Source: JBDKGV01 sp039798005 (GTDB taxonomy: Bacteria > Fibrobacterota > Fibrobacteria > UBA5070). Taken from it: a DNA stretch of 7,692 nucleotides. The notes under the pieces are model-generated. The model searched no databases and was not told the origin of the DNA. It was given only the letters and a program-made list of their open reading frames with translations. This document shows positions 4,971 through 7,692 of this stretch, piece after piece. The stretch's first letter is position 1. Every line of letters starts with the position of its first letter. The position numbers and the translations under genes were made by a program. The stretch is taken from positions 1-7,692 of the forward strand of contig JBDKGV010000170.1 in NCBI GenBank assembly GCA_039798005.1. The letters run 5' to 3'.

Positions 4971-7692
4971 ATGGTTCCGCATTCGGTGATCCGGATCTTC
5001 GTGACATTCCTGCTGATCTTGAGCCATGCCCTGCTTGCGGCACAGGTCATCACGTTCCCGCCGTTTCCAATCGTGACGCTCGGGGCGAAGGGGTTTTCTC
5101 CCGGTGCATCGGCCAGTTCGGGCCTCGTTGTCAGCTATGCCAGTTCCAATCCATCCGTTGCCACGGTCTCGGCCCAGGGGATCGTGGATGTCCGCAGGGC
5201 CGGGGCGACGGTGATCACGGCAAGTCAAGCCGGGGACGGGACGACTCCGGCGGCGGTGCCGGTCGCCCGGACGCTGTGGGTGAAGGGGCCTCCCGCTTCG
5301 GTGCTGCGGACATGGGGCTACAACGATTCCGGGCAGATCGGGGACGGCACCAAGAACGTGGACCGGTCCACGCCCTATGCCGTGCCGGGATTGGACAGCA
5401 TCATGGCCGTCTCGGCGGGGTGCTATTTCACTCTGGCGCTCAAGGCGGACGGCACGGTGATGGCCTGGGGGCTCAACGACAGCGGTGTGCTCGGGGACGG
5501 GACCACGATCGATCGCTTGGTTCCGGTGCCGGTTGCGGGACTGTCGGGAGTGATCGCCATTTCGGCCGGGCATCGTCACAGCCTTGCCCTGAAGCCGGAC
5601 GGCACGGTGATGGCCTGGGGCTGGAATGCCAGCGGGGAGCTGGGAGTGGGCGATACCTTGCCTCATCTCATGCCGCAAGTCGTCACCGGATTGAACGGTG
5701 TGATCGCCATCGAGGCCGGTGAAAATTGTTCGTATGCGCTCAAGTCCGATGGTTCCGTTGTCGCTTGGGGATCGAATGCCAACGGTCGGTTGGGTGATGG
5801 CACTGTGATTCGACAACTGGTGCCCAAGTCGATTCCCGCCCTGAAGAACATCGTCTCCCTGAGTGCCGGCGAAGGCCATGCGATGGCCTTGCGGGTGGAC
5901 GGGAAGGTGCTGACTTGGGGGCGCAATTTCATGGGGCAACTGGGGGATGCAACTCAAGACGACAAATCGAGTCCATTGATCGTATATGGCTTGAGTGATG
6001 TGGTGGAGATCGCAGCCGGGTACTACAACTCTTTTGCGATGAAAGTAGACGGGAACGTTGTGGCATGGGGTGACAATCGCTTCAGTGCATTGACCACGGG
6101 AGGGGGGAAGTTCAATAATCCCATTCCGGTAAAAAATTTGAAGGGTATTGCTGTCCGGCAATTGGGGCTGCTTGGAAATGACCGTGATAGCAGTGTTGTG
6201 ACCATGGCCTTGAAGACCGATGGGACGCTGGTGGGGTGGGGCGGGAATTCGCACTCGCAACTGGGGGACGGCACCACCACGCCCCGATCGACGGCACCAT
6301 TGAGCACTGCCTCGGGATTGAACATGATCGGTGAGATTTCCGGCAACCTCGCGCATTTCGTGACGCTGGGAACGTACTACCAGAACATCGACTTTCCTGC
6401 GACCACGGTGGAGATCGGCACCCCCGATTTCCTGCCGGCCTGGGCAAGTTCCGGGATGGACGTGAGCTATGCCAGTGACAATCCGTTGGTGGCCACGGTG
6501 GTCGATGGCAAGATCCATGTGGTCGGAGTCGGCACGGCCAAGATCACGGCAAGCCAGGCGGGAGGCGGAATCTACCTGCCGGCGGCGACGGTGGAGCAGA
6601 CCCTGACCGTGACCAAGGTTCAGGTGAAGGTGACTGCCCAAGCCAAGACGAAGGTCTACGGCGAGGCGGATCCTGCACTGACCTACACCGCGACGGGTCT
6701 TTTGAACGGAGATGGGGTGACAGGGACGCTGGCCCGCGTTCCCGGAGAAGCGGTGGGGACCTATGCGATCACAGTGGGCACGCTTGCGGTGGGCGAGAAT
6801 TATCAACTGGTCTTTGCGGGTGCGAACTTGGAAATCTCGGCCAAAATCGTTGCCGTGACGGCGCAGCCCAAGACGAAGGTCTATGGTGATCTCGATCCTG
6901 CACTGACCTGGGTGGCGGTCGGCTTGGTGGGCTCCGACACGCTTGGCGGTGCGCTTTCGCGCAGTGCGGGGGATTCCGTCGGGACGTACCCGATCGGGAT
7001 CGGAACGCTTGCGGGTTCGAACTACACGGTGAGTTTCGTGGGCAGCGCGCTTTCGGTGTCGCGAAGGCCGGTGACGGTGCGGGCGGATTCCCTTGTGAAA
7101 AAATACGGTGCTTCGGATCCTCCGCTGACATGGAAGGTCGAGGGGTTGTTGGGAGCGGATGTGCTGTCGGGTGCTCTTTCCCGCACTGCGGGCGAATCGA
7201 TCGGCCGCTATGCGATAGGCCAAGGATCGCTTGCGGCAAGTGCCAACTACACCATCGCGTCGTTTGTGGGTGCGGTGCTTTCGATCGCCCCGAAATCGGT
7301 GACGGTGACGGTGCGATCGACCTTGAAGGTTTACGGTGACCTCGATCCGGTCTTGAGCTATGCCACGGAGGGTCTGGTAGGGACGGACTCCCTTTCCGGA
7401 ACATTGTCCCGCAGTCCCGGGGAATCGGTCGGGGTCTATTCCATCGGTTTGGGGTCCCTTTCCCATCCGGAGTACGCCTTGACCTTTGTCAGTGGCACCC
7501 TTTCGATCACTCCAAGGCCGGCGACAGTGACGGTGCATTCCGCCTCGAAGGTGTACGGGGATCTCGATCCGGCCTTGACCTTCTCGGCAGAGGGCTTGGT
7601 GGGAACCGATGGGCTTGCGGGAACGCCCGGGCGCGCCGCCGGGGAATCGGTCGGGACCTATGCGATTGGTCCGGGGTCGCTTGCTCATCCGA
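4971..7692 (+). CDS. Large secreted Ig-like/RCC1/MBG repeat protein, 3' partial
   Basis: I read this frame codon by codon: 907 complete codons with no stop, running off the right edge. Residues 1-24 are a signal peptide (R8, hydrophobic 9-22, likely cleavage near A23/A24). Then come an Ig-like domain (25-104), seven RCC1 blades (about 111-470), a second Ig-like domain (471-549) and five MBG (YGX-type) repeats, the fifth cut by the window (550-907). RCC1 blades carry the pattern VxAWGxNxxGxLGDGT followed by AISAGxxHSLALKxDG. Such proteins are exported and generally thought to be surface-exposed or extracellular, with binding or adhesive rather than catalytic roles; no catalytic domain is visible. 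A C-terminal sorting or anchoring domain may lie beyond the window. ATG 4971 gives a well-formed signal peptide; GTG 4932 is in frame but would bury it. No Shine-Dalgarno is evident. The in-register antisense 911-codon open frame arises because the gene uses no TTA, CTA or TCA codon. Confidence 0.9.
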   Translation, partial: MVPHSVIRIFVTFLLILSHALLAAQVITFPPFPIVTLGAKGFSPGASASSGLVVSYASSNPSVATVSAQGIVDVRRAGATVITASQAGDGTTPAAVPVARTLWVKGPPASVLRTWGYNDSGQIGDGTKNVDRSTPYAVPGLDSIMAVSAGCYFTLALKADGTVMAWGLNDSGVLGDGTTIDRLVPVPVAGLSGVIAISAGHRHSLALKPDGTVMAWGWNASGELGVGDTLPHLMPQVVTGLNGVIAIEAGENCSYALKSDGSVVAWGSNANGRLGDGTVIRQLVPKSIPALKNIVSLSAGEGHAMALRVDGKVLTWGRNFMGQLGDATQDDKSSPLIVYGLSDVVEIAAGYYNSFAMKVDGNVVAWGDNRFSALTTGGGKFNNPIPVKNLKGIAVRQLGLLGNDRDSSVVTMALKTDGTLVGWGGNSHSQLGDGTTTPRSTAPLSTASGLNMIGEISGNLAHFVTLGTYYQNIDFPATTVEIGTPDFLPAWASSGMDVSYASDNPLVATVVDGKIHVVGVGTAKITASQAGGGIYLPAATVEQTLTVTKVQVKVTAQAKTKVYGEADPALTYTATGLLNGDGVTGTLARVPGEAVGTYAITVGTLAVGENYQLVFAGANLEISAKIVAVTAQPKTKVYGDLDPALTWVAVGLVGSDTLGGALSRSAGDSVGTYPIGIGTLAGSNYTVSFVGSALSVSRRPVTVRADSLVKKYGASDPPLTWKVEGLLGADVLSGALSRTAGESIGRYAIGQGSLAASANYTIASFVGAVLSIAPKSVTVTVRSTLKVYGDLDPVLSYATEGLVGTDSLSGTLSRSPGESVGVYSIGLGSLSHPEYALTFVSGTLSITPRPATVTVHSASKVYGDLDPALTFSAEGLVGTDGLAGTPGRAAGESVGTYAIGPGSLAHP
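5043..5282 (+). repeat. Ig-like domain copy 1 (Big-type)
   Basis: Residues 25-104 of the secreted protein. The pattern QVITFP, ASSGLVVSYASSNPSVATV, then GATVITASQAG and a closing LWV strand is the familiar bacterial Ig-like layout. It sits directly after the signal peptide. A second copy follows the propeller and shares VSYAS-NP-VATV and the ITASQAG signature. Confidence 0.8.
5301..6380 (+). repeat. Seven RCC1 blades forming one beta-propeller
   Basis: The Trp-Gly pairs of successive blades begin at codons 5313, 5466, 5616, 5766, 5916, 6066 and 6237 (residues 115, 166, 216, 266, 316, 366, 423), so four successive intervals are exactly 150 bases. Seven is the number needed for a closed RCC1 propeller. 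The first blade lacks its leading HSLALK strand and the last unit ends with AHFVTLG, which can supply it, giving the usual overlapping ring closure. Blade 6 has lost the LGDGT turn, and blade 7 is preceded by a seven-residue insertion. Confidence 0.88.
5446..5620 (+). repeat. Exact 25-base direct repeat, period 150
   Basis: Bases 5446-5470 and 5596-5620 are identical and exactly 150 bases apart, at the same place in RCC1 blades 2 and 3 (encoding D-G-T-V-M-A-W-G). Other blades encode the same motif with diverged codons, so this pair looks recently duplicated or converted. Confidence 0.85.
6381..6617 (+). repeat. Ig-like domain copy 2 (Big-type)
   Basis: Residues 471-549 of the secreted protein. 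QNIDFP, ASSGMDVSYASDNPLVATV, GTAKITASQAG and QTLTV follow copy 1 step by step. It links the RCC1 propeller to the MBG array. Confidence 0.8.
6618..7692 (+). repeat. Array of MBG (YGX-type) repeats, five visible
   Basis: Units begin near residues 550, 626, 698, 775 and 848. Their anchor motif K(V/K)YG lies at 561, 636, 710, 786 and 860, a period of 74-76 residues, usually followed by a DP(A/P/V)L motif and later a PGE/AGES(V/I)G-x-Y-x-IG motif. The fifth unit is cut by the window end and more may follow. At DNA level 6643-6658 and 6868-6883 are identical over 16 bases, 225 bases apart. MBG repeats are stalk-like modules of large secreted bacterial proteins; no enzymatic role is known to me. 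Confidence 0.85.

Noticed and set aside
5301..6380. RCC1 region as evidence of eukaryotic DNA or recent transfer from a eukaryote
   Set aside because: Secreted RCC1-repeat proteins are known in bacteria, the base composition matches the neighbours, and the gene has a bacterial signal peptide and Ig-like/MBG modules with no introns.
4953..7688. 911-codon open frame on the minus strand opposite the secreted protein
   Set aside because: It is exactly in codon register with the plus-strand gene and exists because that gene uses no TTA, CTA or TCA. Its product is Arg/His/Gly/Pro-rich with no domain, whereas the plus strand encodes a signal peptide and clear repeat domains.
5446..7692. Periodic repeats as a CRISPR array or noncoding satellite
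   Set aside because: The periods of 150 and about 225 bases are coding modules in one open frame, with no short palindromic repeat and spacer structure.

Overview
This window is a GC-rich bacterial chromosome segment holding five genes. Four lie on the plus strand: a DEAD-box RNA helicase, bioF, a putative lipoprotein and a large secreted repeat protein that runs off the right edge. The fifth, an extradiol dioxygenase of the YgiD/DODA family, lies on the minus strand. I see no rRNA, tRNA, CRISPR array, insertion sequence or phage gene. The organism cannot be named from sequence alone. The pieces fit a Gram-negative, outer-membrane-bearing bacterium: a probable lipoprotein and a secreted Ig-like/RCC1/MBG(YGX-type) protein of a kind I associate with Fibrobacterota, Verrucomicrobiota and Bacteroidota relatives. 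Most genes lack a clear Shine-Dalgarno sequence. Fibrobacterota is my best guess, with low confidence. Layout from left to right: 1-178 is noncoding, with a possible weak terminator and two mutually exclusive hairpins before the helicase. 179-1810 is the helicase with a C-terminal DbpA-type RNA-binding domain. 1811-2947 is bioF, whose ATG directly follows the helicase stop codon. 2944-4035 is the putative lipoprotein, overlapping the bioF stop in an ATGA and preceded by GGAGGA. These three probably form one operon. 4036-4057 separates the convergent lipoprotein and dioxygenase genes and forms part of a hairpin. 4058-4840 (minus) is the dioxygenase. 4841-4970 is the divergent control region. 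From 4971 to the window end a single open frame of 907 complete codons encodes a signal peptide, an Ig-like domain, a seven-bladed RCC1 propeller, a second Ig-like domain and at least five MBG repeats. The helicase should act in ribosome or RNA maturation, BioF in the first committed step of biotin ring assembly, and the lipoprotein and repeat protein at the cell surface. No shared pathway is evident. The most unusual object is the large secreted repeat protein. It has no stop codon before the window edge, so a caller that requires a stop would miss it and might report instead the 911-codon antisense shadow frame over the same DNA. I found no convincing evidence of an entirely new system such as a defence island or toxin cassette.
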